The notes: generated by a model from the sequence alone, not told the origin. A DNA stretch of 64,000 nucleotides from Peribacillus huizhouensis (GCF_014138605.1 NZ_JACJHX010000012.1:85814-149813); one strand, 5' to 3'; positions 44,251 through 55,243 are shown, counted from the first letter of the stretch. A program made the numbers and translations.

Positions 44251-44265
44251 TGTTCACGAAATAGA

Positions 44266-44331
44266 GGGTCAAAAAAAGGGTCTGACCTCGCAATCACTGT
44301 GTATAGTAGTCGCGAGGGTTTGACCCTTTGC
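44266..44331. terminator. Bidirectional hairpin between yfhJ and yfhP
   Basis: AGGGTCA..CCTCGC pairs with GCGAGG..TGACCCT between convergent genes. It contains GGGTCTGACC, the dispersed palindrome. Confidence 0.65.
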
Positions 44332-44349
44332 ATTTTGGATCATTCTTTT

Positions 44350-45330
44350 TTAAAGTGGAATGAGCTTCAATTTTTTGCGCAATTTATCTTCGCTGAATAT
44401 CCAGCCTGTATAGGAATTTTTAATTTGAAGATCATGGTCCAGATGAACAACAGCCACAAAAGGGTAAAATCCGTTGCTACGGTATCTAAGGTCTATAAAC
44501 CGAACCTCGAAAAATTCATCGATTTCAGCAATTTCGAAGCGATATACTGGTGAAAAAGACAAGAAAGCGGCTAAATTTTTATCATGTTTCGCTGCGTGGA
44601 GAATATCACTATCGGGTAGCGGAATTCTGTTAAATGTATCGAGAATTGTCACAATTCCATTTTCTGCACGAGCTACATAATAATGTTTCTCGGAGATAAC
44701 TGCAACTTTCCAGCGATGATAGCGCATCGTAGGTGATAAAATAATCTTTGTTGCAGTTGGGATTTCTTTTTTGACCGCTGCCTTTATGAAACGTTGTTCT
44801 CGGAAGCGAGCGATGTAGTAGATGAGCAGTATAAAGTAGATCGTAAGAAATGTGTAGCCAGGCGGAAAACCGAAGCCCCAAAGAATAAGACCGGCAACAT
44901 GAATCCCGAAAATAAATGGATCAAATGTATTGATAATGCCAAATGCTACCCATTTTGACGAAATCGGCCGAATGGCTTGCGTCCCATAGGCATTAAAAAT
45001 GTCAACAAATACATGAAGAAATACTGCAAAAAAGGTCCAGAGCCAAAGGTGTAGAAGATTAGAAGAAGAAAATATACTATAAAGAAAGCCAGTAATTAAT
45101 ATTGGCCAAAGTAATACAGCTGGAATGGAATGGGTAATTCCCCGATGATTTCGAATATAGACAGCATTGTTCCGTAATTTAAGTATGGTATCGATATCTG
45201 GAGCCTGGGAACCAATAATTGTACCAAACATAACTGCTTGAGCAGTGAGTGCGTTGTCTGCCACGATAGGATCTAAAGTGGCCAGTCCTCCAAGAGCGAT
45301 TCCCATGACAAAGTGAGTACCTGTATCCAA
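44350..45330 (-). CDS. yfhP: Membrane-bound metal-dependent hydrolase family protein (YfhP)
   Basis: A 326-aa membrane protein of the YdjM/YfhP type. The N-terminus has M-D-T-G-T-H-F-V-M-G, D-I-D-T-I near residue 46 and N-H-R-G-I-T-H-S near 61, giving the H/D metal ligands of the family; four spans follow and then a soluble C-terminal part. The reaction is unknown, although phospholipase-like roles are suspected for relatives. TTG start with AAAGGGG. Confidence 0.88.
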   Translation of the reverse strand: MDTGTHFVMGIALGGLATLDPIVADNALTAQAVMFGTIIGSQAPDIDTILKLRNNAVYIRNHRGITHSIPAVLLWPILITGFLYSIFSSSNLLHLWLWTFFAVFLHVFVDIFNAYGTQAIRPISSKWVAFGIINTFDPFIFGIHVAGLILWGFGFPPGYTFLTIYFILLIYYIARFREQRFIKAAVKKEIPTATKIILSPTMRYHRWKVAVISEKHYYVARAENGIVTILDTFNRIPLPDSDILHAAKHDKNLAAFLSFSPVYRFEIAEIDEFFEVRFIDLRYRSNGFYPFVAVVHLDHDLQIKNSYTGWIFSEDKLRKKLKLIPL

Positions 45331-45628
45331 AAAGCCAACCCCTTTGTATTTGATTGTAGTAGCTTACGTGTGATGAATCGCTTATTAATAACATCCGGAT
45401 TTAAATTATCGATGATCATATACCGTTATTTTATCACAGAATATTTCAAAACGTATTTATCCCAGTTTTAAATAATTGGAGGGGATAAAAACGTCTGGTG
45501 GGAAGTTTCCCATTTATCCTACTATACATCATTCAATCACATGATATACTTTGTTAGAAATAAAATGTACGTTCATCTTTATTTATATTCCCCTTTTTTT
45601 ATGAGGTTAACATCTTGGAGGCATAAAT
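45331..45628. other. Divergent intergenic region yfhP-mutY
   Basis: No further gene is seen. An AT-rich stretch near 45540-45600 precedes the mutY RBS (CTTGGAGG). Confidence 0.3.
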
Positions 45629-46738
45629 GTGAAAGAAGAAATACCTGCATTAAAGACAATAGATAGAAAACAATTTCAACATGACTTAATTTCTTGGTTT
45701 GCAAGTGAACATCGAGACTTGCCATGGCGTGAGAACAAAGATCCATACCGAGTTTGGGTTTCTGAAATTATGCTTCAGCAAACTCGTGTAGACACCGTGA
45801 TTCCTTATTTTAATAGGTTTATGGATTGGTTTCCGACACTTGATGATTTCGCAGAAGCAGATGAAGAACGTGTTTTAAAGGCATGGGAAGGTTTAGGTTA
45901 TTATTCCCGTGTTCGAAATTTGCATAGCGCTGTAAAAGAAGTGAAGGCATCGTATGGCGGTGTTGTTCCGGATACGCCTGAAGAAATTGCAAAATTAAAA
46001 GGAGTAGGACCATATACAGCAGGTGCGATTTTAAGCATAGCATATGGCAAACCAGAACCAGCTGTAGATGGGAACGTGATGCGCGTATTTTCACGTATTT
46101 TACTAATTCGTGAAGATATTGCTAAGCCAAAAACGAGGAAGACTTTCGAAGCAGCGGTTCGAGATTTGATTGACCATGATAATACATCTTTTTTCAATCA
46201 AGCACTTATGGAGCTTGGTGCATTAATTTGTACGCCAGGAAAGCCTGCCTGTTTATTATGTCCGGTACAGGAGCATTGCGAAGCATTCAAAGAAGGTGTC
46301 CAATCAGAGCTACCAATCAAAATTCAAAAGAAAAAAACTCGTAAGGTACCACTTGTAGCGGCAATACTTACGAATCATAATGGTGAATTTTTAATTCATA
46401 AACGTCCAAGTGACGGTTTATTGGCTAATCTCTGGGAATTCCCTAACTTTGAAATTCACACCGGTCTTTTGGCAAAGCGCGATTTTTTCAATCAGGAATT
46501 GGAAGAATTACTAGGTGTAACATCAGAGCTGGGCGAGCTTTTAGTAAAGATAGAGCATGTTTTCTCACATCTTGTTTGGAATGTTGATACATTTACTGGA
46601 GTTATTTCAACAGAAATGGACGAGGATCTTATGATAAAACATCAATTCAAGTGGGTAAGTGAGATCGACATTGAACAGTATGCATTTCCTGTCCCACATC
46701 AGAAAATGATGGCGGCTTATAAAGAGAAAAAAAAGTAA
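45629..46738 (+). CDS. mutY: A/G-specific adenine DNA glycosylase
   Basis: A 369-aa repair enzyme that removes adenine opposite 8-oxoguanine. Helix-hairpin-helix [10 protein letters not shown] near residue 124, the catalytic Asp in A-V-D-G-N-V near 150, and the 4Fe-4S ligands C-x6-C-x2-C-x5-C (C-T-P-G-K-P-A-C then C-P-V-Q-E-H-C). A C-terminal NUDIX-like domain starts near 235. GTG start. Position as yfhQ in B. subtilis. Confidence 0.95.
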   Translation: MKEEIPALKTIDRKQFQHDLISWFASEHRDLPWRENKDPYRVWVSEIMLQQTRVDTVIPYFNRFMDWFPTLDDFAEADEERVLKAWEGLGYYSRVRNLHSAVKEVKASYGGVVPDTPEEIAKLKGVGPYTAGAILSIAYGKPEPAVDGNVMRVFSRILLIREDIAKPKTRKTFEAAVRDLIDHDNTSFFNQALMELGALICTPGKPACLLCPVQEHCEAFKEGVQSELPIKIQKKKTRKVPLVAAILTNHNGEFLIHKRPSDGLLANLWEFPNFEIHTGLLAKRDFFNQELEELLGVTSELGELLVKIEHVFSHLVWNVDTFTGVISTEMDEDLMIKHQFKWVSEIDIEQYAFPVPHQKMMAAYKEKKK

Positions 46739-46759
46739 ACTAGAAGAAGGCGTCCCAAG

Positions 46760-46808
46760 AAGAAGGGGCAGACTCCAAGTGAGTTAGTGCGAGGTCAGCC
46801 CCTTTTTG
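46760..46808 (+). terminator. Terminator of mutY
   Basis: GAAGGGGC-GAC pairs with GGTC-GCCCCTTTTT, nested in an outer AAGGCGTCCC/GAGGCACCTT pair. Belongs to the GGGTCTGACC-like hairpin group. Confidence 0.7.
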
Positions 46809-46867
46809 AGGCACCTTCCTAGTTGTAAGTGATTAGGGAACATAAAGTATTGCACAGAACGCATTCT

Positions 46868-47059
46868 TCACATGTTCTGACTATTCAGTCCGCCGCGATT
46901 TACGATTTCCTCCACAATTTCTCGATGAATCACTTGTCCTTCTTGGTTTAAATAAGGTACCATTTGTTGAAGAGAGTGATGAAAAAAAGCAAGTTCATCT
47001 TTTTCCCACTCTGACTTTGGCAGCATCGATAATTCTGTCATATCACGACCAACATACAT
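46868..47059 (-). CDS. yfhS: YfhS family protein
   Basis: A 63-aa protein beginning M-Y-V-G-R-D-M-T-E-L-S with a helical middle and R-E-I-V-E-E-I-V near the end. It resembles YfhS of B. subtilis by start, size and place between mutY and fabL. Function unknown. The ATG at 47059 follows AAGGAGG. Confidence 0.75.
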   Translation of the reverse strand: MYVGRDMTELSMLPKSEWEKDELAFFHHSLQQMVPYLNQEGQVIHREIVEEIVNRGGLNSQNM

Positions 47060-47181
47060 ATTTGAAACCTCCTTATTGTATTGTATAAAGGACATGGGAC
47101 GGGGCTTCTCGACTTGCTAATAATCTCTAATTAGCAGGTAGACTTTTTTACTTTAGAAGGTCCCCGAAATCCTGCTTCGCG

Positions 47182-47258
47182 CCGCTCCCATTGTGAATAA
47201 ATGAGTGTAGCGTGCTACAGGGTCGATCCTTTTTGGTAAATGGTGGTGTTTTACCGCC
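47182..47258 (+). repeat. Dispersed repeat, second family (copy 2)
   Basis: Aligns with 13979-14055 (CATTGT, GAGTGTAGCGTGCT, ATCCTT, TGGTAAATGGTG). Intergenic; no coding content. Confidence 0.5.
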
Positions 47259-47273
47259 ATATTTGATTTGTAA

Positions 47274-48085
<812 letters not shown>

Positions 48086-48086
<1 letters not shown>

Positions 48087-48183
48087 GCTTTGTTAAAGCT
48101 CATTGTTGATTTTGGCACTATAATGATTGGAACAGTAAGCGAACGCCTGAACTGGAAATCCAACAGGCAAGTTTAACAGAGCC
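48086..48183 (+). mobile_element. 98-bp MITE-like element at the fabL stop codon
   Basis: Ends GGCTTTGTTAAAG and TTTAACAGAGCC are inverted repeats; flanks are perfect 8-bp duplications TTAGTGTA (48078-48085 and 48184-48191). Its first base completes fabL's TAG. The interior has no coding capacity. Confidence 0.85.
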
Positions 48184-48283
48184 TTAGTGTACAAGGAAAC
48201 AGTAATTGGATAAATTTAGTTTTAAAATTATGGATATCTAACAGCCTTCCTGGTTATCTTATTATTCGTGGAGGTGATTACGA

Positions 48284-48655
48284 ATGGCAAAGAAAACAAA
48301 AGCAGGCACAGATGTTCAACATGTGCAAAAACAAAATAGTGGTGCAGCTTCTGGGCAATACGGCACTGAATTTGCGAGCGAAACGAATGTCCAAGAAGTA
48401 AAGCAACAAAATCAACAAGCGGCAGCTGGTAAAAGTTACGGTGCTCAAGGTGCAGGACAATACGGTACTGAATTTGCAAGCGAAACGAATGTTCAAGAAG
48501 TAAAGCAACAAAATCAACAAGCGGCAGCTGGTAAAAGCAGCGGCGCTCAAGGTTCAGGACAATATGGTACTGAATTTGCAAGTGAAACGAATGTTCAAGA
48601 AGTTAAAAAGCAAAATCAACAAGCTGAAGCTCAAAAAAACAAAAACCAATTTTAA
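48284..48655 (+). CDS. sspE: Gamma-type small acid-soluble spore protein
   Basis: A 123-aa protein with three repeats of Q-Y-G-T-E-F-A-S-E-T-N-V-Q-E-V (starting near residues 25, 63 and 101). This is the gamma-SASP pattern, an amino-acid reserve degraded at germination. E-F-A-S-E-T is the GPR protease recognition site. B. subtilis SspE has two such repeats, so this one is longer. RBS GGAGGTG. Same place as in B. subtilis. Confidence 0.95.
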   Translation: MAKKTKAGTDVQHVQKQNSGAASGQYGTEFASETNVQEVKQQNQQAAAGKSYGAQGAGQYGTEFASETNVQEVKQQNQQAAAGKSSGAQGSGQYGTEFASETNVQEVKKQNQQAEAQKNKNQF

Positions 48656-48674
48656 GCTAATCATTTACATCTGT

Positions 48675-48712
48675 GAAAAGGCATCCTTATTCGAGGATGT
48701 CTTTTCCTTTTT
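48675..48712 (+). terminator. Terminator of sspE
   Basis: GAAAAGGCATCCT and AGGATGTCTTTTC stem, then CTTTTT; the MITE copy C lies immediately after. Confidence 0.8.
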
Positions 48713-48718
48713 AAACAA

Positions 48719-48906
48719 GGCTCTATTGTGTTTTTAGCAAGTAACAAATTCGAACAGATGTTGATTGGAAGATGCGGGACACCTGCCGTGAAGCGTTGAG
48801 TAGGCTTTTAGAGACCGCTCGGGGAAAGCGAGTAGCTGGAACAGAAATCAGCCCAGGATAGTAGTGTAAAAATAATTTAAAAACCACAATGTATACGGAA
48901 ACAGTC
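48719..48906 (-). mobile_element. MITE-like element, copy C
   Basis: 188 bp flanked by perfect 8-bp duplications TTAAACAA (48711-48718 and 48907-48914). On the minus strand it starts GACTGTTTCCGTATAC and ends AAAACACAATAGAGCC, sharing TCAACATCTGTTCGAATT with copies A and B. Confidence 0.85.
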
Positions 48907-49015
48907 TTAAACAAAAAGTGTAAGTTTATATTTCGATAAAATCCGATTATCCACATAAATAATCTAACGACAAAACTTCTATTAACTCTACATAATCTTT
49001 TAAAGGAAATTGCCT

Positions 49016-49072
49016 ATGAACCAAGAATACATTACGATAGATAAAAATTCTTTCGGTGAGGTGGGATCCTAA
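49016..49072 (+). CDS. Possible 18-aa leader peptide before ygaB
   Basis: ATG with AAAGGA 7 bp upstream encodes M-N-Q-E-Y-I-T-I-D-K-N-S-F-G-E-V-G-S and stops directly before the ygaB ATG. The ygaB RBS (GAGGTGGG) lies inside it, so translation of one could affect the other. Could be chance. Confidence 0.3.
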   Translation: MNQEYITIDKNSFGEVGS

Positions 49073-49327
49073 ATGCGAGAATTTGACAGGCTGATTAATG
49101 AGCAATTAAAAACGATGGATAAATTATTATTTCTACAAACAGAATTGGAACGATGCCAAGAGATTGAGAAAGAATTATATGACTTAGAACGAAAATCGCA
49201 GTTAGGTACTCTACAAGACGAAATAGAGCAAATGAAACAAGAGCTAAATGATATTCAAAGTCAGTTTGAAAAACAAACCGAAGATGTTATCCAATATTAT
49301 CAAAATGAACTAGCAACCGTGAAATAA
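49073..49327 (+). CDS. ygaB: YgaB family coiled-coil protein
   Basis: An 84-aa, highly charged, all-helical protein with heptad spacing (L-E-R-C-Q-E-I-E-K-E-L-Y-D-L-E-R-K). Matches YgaB by size, composition and synteny with sspE and ygaC. Function unknown. Confidence 0.8.
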   Translation: MREFDRLINEQLKTMDKLLFLQTELERCQEIEKELYDLERKSQLGTLQDEIEQMKQELNDIQSQFEKQTEDVIQYYQNELATVK

Positions 49328-49569
49328 TAATGTAGAGATTAATTATTGGTCAAGATGAGTAAAAACGAATAAAAGCAGTAGAAACATGGAAAATCAATGT
49401 TTTTCACTGCTTTCGCCGTTTTTTTACACATTTTTACTGAATGATTAATCTCTTTTGTTTTAAAATTTGCGATAAATCGCTATAATAAGGAGATATAGGA
49501 AACTTGACAGGCGTATATACAAATGAACTTAAATCAGATGTTGTTAAAAGAAAGTAGGGGAAAATTAAT

Positions 49570-50097
49570 ATGGAGATTCCCACCGAAGGAGGAAGGATCC
49601 AAATTCAGAGTTATAAGCACAACGGTCATATCCACCGAATCTGGGAAGAAACCACCGTATTGAAAGGGACACAGAATCTTGTCATCGCTGCTAATGATCG
49701 CACAATGGTAACAGAGTCTGATGGAAGAACGTGGATTACAAGAGAGCCGGCTATTTGTTACTTCCATTCGAAGTATTGGTTCAATGTGATTGGCATGCTG
49801 AGAGAAGACGGTGTTTATTATTATTGTAATATTAGCTCGCCGTTTATTTATGATTCGGAAGCGCTTAAGTACATTGATTATGACCTGGATATTAAGGTGT
49901 TTCCAGATATGACCTTTAATCTGCTGGATGAGGATGAGTATGAGAGACATCGGAAAGAAATGAATTACCCGGAAGAAATCGATCAAATATTGAGAACGAA
50001 TGTTGATTATTTAATCTATATGATTCGTCAACGAAAAGGTCCTTTCTCTGCAGAATTTATCGATTCGTGGTATGAAAGATATTTGACCTACCGTTGA
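49570..50097 (+). CDS. ygaC: DUF402 nucleoside tri/diphosphate phosphatase (YgaC)
   Basis: A 175-aa protein of the FomD/DUF402 barrel family. [12 protein letters not shown] near residue 12, W-F-N-V-I-G-M-L near 72, and the acidic metal site [10 protein letters not shown] near 108. The S. aureus homologue Ntdp hydrolyses NTP/NDP; the same reaction is inferred here. The ATG follows AGTAGGGG. Confidence 0.88.
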   Translation: MEIPTEGGRIQIQSYKHNGHIHRIWEETTVLKGTQNLVIAANDRTMVTESDGRTWITREPAICYFHSKYWFNVIGMLREDGVYYYCNISSPFIYDSEALKYIDYDLDIKVFPDMTFNLLDEDEYERHRKEMNYPEEIDQILRTNVDYLIYMIRQRKGPFSAEFIDSWYERYLTYR

Positions 50098-50101
50098 GCT
50101 T

Positions 50102-50129
50102 AACCTGTTGCCCATCCAACAGGTTTTTC
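50102..50129 (+). terminator. Terminator of ygaC
   Basis: AACCTGTTG and CAACAGGTT stem with TTTTTC, directly after the stop. Confidence 0.85.
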
Positions 50130-50193
50130 TTTCGAATCAACAATCAGTGTGGGTTTTATGAAAACTACACTATAGTAAAAATGGAGGATTTCT

Positions 50194-51957
50194 GTGGAGA
50201 GTATAAAAAGATATTTGCAATTTGTAAAACCTTATAAGTGGCAAATCGCAGGTACAATATTAATTGGTTTGCTGAAATTTGCCATTCCGTTATTGATTCC
50301 GCTTTTATCTAAGTATGTTGTAGATGACATTATTGCTGGTTCTATGTCTGTAGATGAAAAAACAAATCAGCTGTTTTGGGTCATTGGGATTATGCTGTTT
50401 GTCTTTGTTGTGCTGCGCCCACCGATTGAATATTATCGGCAATATTTTGCACAATGGGCCGGTACAAAGATTCTCTATGATATTCGCAATAGCCTATTCA
50501 CCCATATTCAAAAGCTCAGTTTTAAGTATTATAGCAACACAAGAGCTGGGGAAGTGATTTCCCGGGTGATTAATGATGTAGAACAAACGAAGAATTTTGT
50601 CATAACTGGGTTAATGAATTTATGGCTTGATATTGCGACGATATTCTTTTCTGTTGCGATTATGTTTACAATGGATGCGAAGTTAACAATTGTCAGTTTA
50701 ATTATGTTGCCATTCTATGTTTTCTCAATCAAGTATTTTTTTGGTAGATTGCGTGGTTATACAAGAATTCGTTCTCAGGCTCTTGCGGATCTTCAAAGTC
50801 ATTTACACGAAAGAGTTCAGGGGATGCCGGTGATAAAAAGTTTTGCCATCGAAGATTATGAACAAGAGCGATTTAATAAACAAAATAAGAATTTCCTTGA
50901 TAAAGCCCTTCGGCATACGGGGTGGAATGCGAAATCGTTTGCTGTAGTGAACACAATTACTGATATCTCTCCGCTTATTGTAATCGGCTATGCAGGCTAT
51001 GAGGTGATTCATGGGAATTTGACATTGGGCACGATGGTCGCATTTATTGGCTTTATTGATCGTCTTTATAATCCGTTGCGTCGTCTCGTCAATTCTTCAA
51101 CGACTATGACGCAAACATTAGCATCGATGGATCGAGTGTTTGAATTGGTAGATGAAAAATATGATATTGATGATAAAAAAGGGGCTACTGAATTAAAATA
51201 CGTTAATGGTAACATTACCTTTGATCATGTCTCATTTGCTTACGCAGACAATGAGCCGGAAGTACTGACTAATATCCAGCTTGATGTAACTGCAGGTGAA
51301 ACGATTGCATTAGTTGGAATGAGTGGAGGAGGGAAGTCATCGCTGATTAGTTTGATTCCACGTTTTTATGATGTTAGTAAAGGAAGAATATTAATCGATG
51401 GAAAAGACATTCGTGACTTTAAGGTGCGCAGTTTGCGGGACAAAATTGGGATGGTGCTACAAGATAATATTTTATTTAGTGAGTCTGTGAAAGCGAATAT
51501 TTTAATGGGTAAACCAGATGCTTCGGATGAAGAAGTGATAGAGGCGGCCAAAGCTGCCAATGCACATGAATTTATTATGAACCTTACGGAAGGATACGAT
51601 ACGAAGGTTGGTGAACGTGGAGTCAAGCTATCAGGTGGGCAGAAACAGCGGGTAGCTATTGCCCGGGTTTTCCTAAAAAATCCGCCGTTACTTATTTTGG
51701 ATGAAGCAACATCTGCATTGGATTTAGAAAGTGAGCATCTTATTCAAGAAGCCCTTGAAAAATTAGCCAAAGAACGAACTATGTTTATCGTAGCTCACCG
51801 ATTATCGACAATCACTCATGCGAATCGGATTGTTCTAATTGATCAAGGGAAGATAGCAGAAATAGGTTCACATGATGAATTAATGAAATTGCAAGGTCGT
51901 TATTACCAATTATTTCAAGTTCAACAACTCAACTTAATAGATTACTCTACAAATTGA
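50194..51957 (+). CDS. ygaD: ABC-type multidrug exporter, fused TM and ATPase (YgaD)
   Basis: A 587-aa half transporter. Six membrane spans (1-310) precede an ATPase with Walker A G-M-S-G-G-G-K-S near residue 377, signature L-S-G-G-Q-K-Q-R near 480 and Walker B L-L-I-L-D-E-A-T near 500. Likely a homodimeric exporter of lipids or drugs; substrate unknown. Walker A has G-M-S-G-G-G in place of the usual G-x-S-G-S-G. GTG start with GGAGG. Confidence 0.92.
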   Translation: MESIKRYLQFVKPYKWQIAGTILIGLLKFAIPLLIPLLSKYVVDDIIAGSMSVDEKTNQLFWVIGIMLFVFVVLRPPIEYYRQYFAQWAGTKILYDIRNSLFTHIQKLSFKYYSNTRAGEVISRVINDVEQTKNFVITGLMNLWLDIATIFFSVAIMFTMDAKLTIVSLIMLPFYVFSIKYFFGRLRGYTRIRSQALADLQSHLHERVQGMPVIKSFAIEDYEQERFNKQNKNFLDKALRHTGWNAKSFAVVNTITDISPLIVIGYAGYEVIHGNLTLGTMVAFIGFIDRLYNPLRRLVNSSTTMTQTLASMDRVFELVDEKYDIDDKKGATELKYVNGNITFDHVSFAYADNEPEVLTNIQLDVTAGETIALVGMSGGGKSSLISLIPRFYDVSKGRILIDGKDIRDFKVRSLRDKIGMVLQDNILFSESVKANILMGKPDASDEEVIEAAKAANAHEFIMNLTEGYDTKVGERGVKLSGGQKQRVAIARVFLKNPPLLILDEATSALDLESEHLIQEALEKLAKERTMFIVAHRLSTITHANRIVLIDQGKIAEIGSHDELMKLQGRYYQLFQVQQLNLIDYSTN

Positions 51958-51999
51958 CGCAGAGATTATGGGGAATTTGATGTCAAGTTTAACGATAAC

Positions 52000-52035
52000 C
52001 AAAAAGAGGACGACAGATGTCATCCTCTTTTTTCG
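52000..52035. terminator. Bidirectional terminator ygaD/ygaE
   Basis: AAAAAGAGGA-GAC pairs with GTC-TCCTCTTTTTT between convergent genes. Confidence 0.85.
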
Positions 52036-52057
52036 TTATCTAATAATCTAAGACTGC

Positions 52058-53134
52058 TTATTCATCTAGCTTTACTGATACATGGTTTTCGTCTTTATGA
52101 AACGATTGGAAACTGTTAATTAACTTTTCAAGATGCTCGAGTTGTTCGTCATACTCATTAATATATGCGATTAGTGGAACTAATCTAGTGGAGAGTTCAG
52201 CCAGCTCATGATCCATTTCATTATGCTGTTTGAAAAATAAATCGAGAAGTTCTTCCCTAGTTAAGCAATTTTCCATCCAGTCTTCCGCGTAACTCCCTGT
52301 TCGAATTTTCCTAATATGCTTCAGGAGCATTTCTTCGTGCTTGTAAATAAGGCAATCAATATGCTGAATGATCCTCAACTGAAAATCATCAGGCATCATA
52401 CTAATTTCATTTTCAAATTTATGAATCCGTCTTAAGGTTTCATAGGCTTTTTTTGTCGTGATGATTAGTTGACGATATACGACAAGCTTTCTGGATGTAG
52501 AGATGTTTTCCTTCTTGTATTTACGTTCCTCCTTAAACATGGAAAAAAGCTGTTCCATATTTAATAATTCGTCTTTGATACGGCTGATATCTTTTTTTAG
52601 TAGCGTATGCTCTGAGGCATGGCGTGTACTAATTCGAATCCATTTTAAGATATCTTCGGTTGTGTTACTAATTTGTGAGTATACTTTAGCTTCATACTTT
52701 GGCGGGATGAATACCAAGTTCACAATGAATGAAGAAAGAATTCCTAATAAAATGGACAGAAACCGGAACGATGCGAATTCCAGGAAGTTACCTTGCTGAT
52801 TTTCCATAATCGCGACGACTGTAACTATGGTCAGAACTATGGAACTTTCCATTTTTAATTTTAAGTTTATCGTAATGACAATTACAACAGCTAACCCGAC
52901 GATAAATATATGATTCCCAAAGAGTATTACAAATAAAACGGCGACGATTGCTCCAATGATATTTCCTTGTATTTGCTCCATCACTGTCTTAAAAGATCGA
53001 TAAATCGTCGGCTGAATAGCAAAAATAGCAGAAATCCCAGCAAACACTGGAGCTGGAAGGTTTAGAATTTGAGCTAAAAATAAAGCCAAAACAATTGCGA
53101 TTCCCGTCTTAATTATGCGGGCACCAAACTTCAT
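52058..53134 (-). CDS. ygaE: Aromatic acid exporter family membrane protein (YgaE)
   Basis: A 358-aa protein. Four to five N-terminal hydrophobic segments with F-A-I-Q-P-T-I-Y-R-S-F near residue 38 and G-N-I-I-G-A near 58 are the ArAE (DUF939) core. A long soluble helical domain follows from residue 170, rich in K/E. Possibly exports aromatic or organic acids; unproven. Position as ygaE in B. subtilis. Confidence 0.85.
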   Translation of the reverse strand: MKFGARIIKTGIAIVLALFLAQILNLPAPVFAGISAIFAIQPTIYRSFKTVMEQIQGNIIGAIVAVLFVILFGNHIFIVGLAVVIVITINLKLKMESSIVLTIVTVVAIMENQQGNFLEFASFRFLSILLGILSSFIVNLVFIPPKYEAKVYSQISNTTEDILKWIRISTRHASEHTLLKKDISRIKDELLNMEQLFSMFKEERKYKKENISTSRKLVVYRQLIITTKKAYETLRRIHKFENEISMMPDDFQLRIIQHIDCLIYKHEEMLLKHIRKIRTGSYAEDWMENCLTREELLDLFFKQHNEMDHELAELSTRLVPLIAYINEYDEQLEHLEKLINSFQSFHKDENHVSVKLDE

Positions 53135-53487
53135 GAGTTAAATTCCTTTCTTTTTCAGTTCTTTTCTATACATGTATGCGGTAATTATTTAATTATGAAA
53201 GTAAAGGTTCGTTTATGTACTACTTTACACGGAAAAGAATATAAGTAAACAATAATGTAATATACAGGGTTATTAGTGTAGTTTCAAGTACAATCTGTAA
53301 ATGTATAGCTAAATTTGGAAAGATAGATAAAAAGAAGGAGGTAAAGTATAATGAGAGCTCCTCATCATTTCAAAATGAGAGGAGCTGACTTAAAAATAAG
53401 GTGTTTACGTTTTACCCGTTTTAACGGGCAATAAAGCCCACCTCAAGGTTTAGAGGAATAGTAGAAGTTAAAGAAAACCCCTTAGGA
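53135..53487. other. Intergenic region with hairpin and repeat fragment
   Basis: No gene. AGCTCCTCAT/ATGAGAGGAGCT (53356-53386) is a strong stem without a T-run. 53409-53470 is the left part of the structured repeat. Confidence 0.5.
53409..53470 (+). repeat. Structured intergenic repeat, left-end fragment
   Basis: TTTTACCCGTTTTAACGGGC then CCACCTCAAGGTTTAGAGGA, matching the left end of the copy at 23551. Confidence 0.6.
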
Positions 53488-54786
53488 TCATTTTTGTTCC
53501 TTAAGCATTTTAAATGCATGCTCAACTGCAATTAAAGTATCGTGGATATCTTCCTCTGTATGAGCGGTTGTTAAGAACCAAGCTTCGTATTTTGAAGGTG
53601 CAAGATTGATACCTTGGTGAAGCATAAGTTTAAAAAACTTCGCAAATACTTCTCCATTTGTATTTTCTGCTTGTTCGTAGTTTTCAATTTTTTCGTTTGT
53701 GAAGTAAATCGTTAAAGCACCCTTTAAACGGTTAATCGTAATTTCCGTACCATGTTTTTCGGCCGCTTTTAGGATACCTTCTTCAAGTATTGCGCCTAAT
53801 CGATCTAATTCGTCATAAATGCCTTCTTGTTTAAGAACTTCTAGGCAGGCAATACCCGATAACATTGAAGCTGGGTTACCAGCCATTGTTCCAGCTTGAT
53901 AGGCTGGTCCAAGCGGCGCGACAGTTTCCATGATTTCTTTTTTACCACCATATGCTCCGATTGGCAGTCCGCCGCCAATGATTTTTCCGAGCGCAGTTAA
54001 ATCTGGCTGAACTCCGAGCATGTCTTGGGCACCACCGTAACAGAAACGGAATGCAGTGATGACTTCATCAAATATAACCAGTCCACCGGCTTCGTGTGTT
54101 AATTCAAGAACCTCTTCTAAGAACCCTGGATTCGGTTCCACGATGCCAAAGTTACCGACTATTGGTTCGACAAGGACAGCTGCGACTTCGCTTCCCCATT
54201 TATTTAGTGCTTCTTTAAAAGGCTCGATATCATTGAATGGGACAGTGATAACTTCTTTTGCAATTGATTTCGTTACACCAGCAGAATCAGGTGTGCCAAG
54301 TGTTGCTGGTCCAGAACCAGCAGCGACGAGGACAAGATCAGAGTGGCCATGGTAGCAGCCGGCAAATTTAATAATTTTATCGCGCCCTGTATAAGCCCGC
54401 GCTACACGAATTGTGGTCATCACTGCCTCAGTGCCTGAGTTGACAAAACGAACTTTATCCATAAATGGCATCGCTTCTTTAAGCAATTTTGCGAACTTTA
54501 CTTCATGGGGAGTAGGTGTTCCGAAAAGGACTCCTGTCTCAGCCGCTTTCTTAATCGCTTCTGTAATATGGGGATGTGCGTGCCCCGTAATGATTGGGCC
54601 ATACGCAGCTAAGTAATCAATATATTTATTACCGTCTACATCCCAGAAATATGCACCTTCACCGCGCTCCATTACTACTGGCGACCCTCCGCCAACGGCC
54701 TTATATGAACGAGAAGGGCTATTTACTCCCCCGACAATATGCTCTAACGCTTCCTTATGTAAACTCTCTGAATTCGTAAAATTCAT
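53488..54786 (-). CDS. gsaB: Glutamate-1-semialdehyde 2,1-aminomutase, second type
   Basis: A 432-aa PLP enzyme converting glutamate-1-semialdehyde to 5-aminolevulinate for tetrapyrrole synthesis. G-G-V-N-S-P-S-R near residue 19, V-N-S-G-T-E-A near 114, V-I-F-D-E-V-I-T near 238 and the PLP lysine in L-G-K-I-I-G-G-G near 266. Synteny (ygaE, bcp) points to gsaB rather than the hemL in the hem operon. RBS AGGAGG. Confidence 0.93.
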   Translation of the reverse strand: MNFTNSESLHKEALEHIVGGVNSPSRSYKAVGGGSPVVMERGEGAYFWDVDGNKYIDYLAAYGPIITGHAHPHITEAIKKAAETGVLFGTPTPHEVKFAKLLKEAMPFMDKVRFVNSGTEAVMTTIRVARAYTGRDKIIKFAGCYHGHSDLVLVAAGSGPATLGTPDSAGVTKSIAKEVITVPFNDIEPFKEALNKWGSEVAAVLVEPIVGNFGIVEPNPGFLEEVLELTHEAGGLVIFDEVITAFRFCYGGAQDMLGVQPDLTALGKIIGGGLPIGAYGGKKEIMETVAPLGPAYQAGTMAGNPASMLSGIACLEVLKQEGIYDELDRLGAILEEGILKAAEKHGTEITINRLKGALTIYFTNEKIENYEQAENTNGEVFAKFFKLMLHQGINLAPSKYEAWFLTTAHTEEDIHDTLIAVEHAFKMLKEQK

Positions 54787-54841
54787 TTAAATCAACCTCC
54801 TAATATAACTTCATTCCTATCATACCATTAATTCGGGAAAT

Positions 54842-54930
54842 GGGGTCTGACCCCGCATTTACATCCAAAAACCCTTGCTGCAAGTGAGTTTGCGAGGGGG
54901 AGAAAATCCGGGAAATAGGGTCTGATCCCT
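54842..54930. repeat. Paired GGGTCTGA(C/T)CC palindromes between two minus-strand genes
   Basis: GGGGTCTGACCCC (54843-54855) and AGGGTCTGATCCCT lie about 75 bp apart, each preceded by GGGAAAT-GGG, the same arrangement as at 57990-58085. Confidence 0.6.
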
Positions 54931-55243
54931 AAAGATGCATCTGGATGAAGGTGAGAAGTGCGATAATCGTTTGTGGCTTGTCGATGTTGAATTCCTGGTG
55001 ACGTAGTTCACCTTTTGGGTTGTAGGGTATAATTTTACCTGTACCTTTTTCTTCATTAACAAATAACTTAAAACTGAATGGAGTTTCGGTGATAGAACCA
55101 GAATCATCTCTCTCGATAATTTGTGCTAATAACTCTCCGTAATTTTCTTCAAAAAGAAAATCGTAACCACTGTTTTGAGCTAACTTTTCAACTTGTGATA
55201 ATATTAATTGTTGTACAGAACCGATTTCATTCAATCTACTCAA
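54929..55243 (-). CDS. Hypothetical protein, 104 aa
   Basis: A soluble mixed alpha/beta protein (S-V-Q-Q-L-I-L-S-Q-V-E-K-L-A-Q-N then P-F-S-F-K-L-F-V-N-E-E-K). I do not recognise a family. The TTG start at 55243 has AAAGAGAG upstream. It is divergent from the ABC exporter genes; its frame shows normal codon use for the window. Confidence 0.6.
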   Translation of the reverse strand: MSRLNEIGSVQQLILSQVEKLAQNSGYDFLFEENYGELLAQIIERDDSGSITETPFSFKLFVNEEKGTGKIIPYNPKGELRHQEFNIDKPQTIIALLTFIQMHL

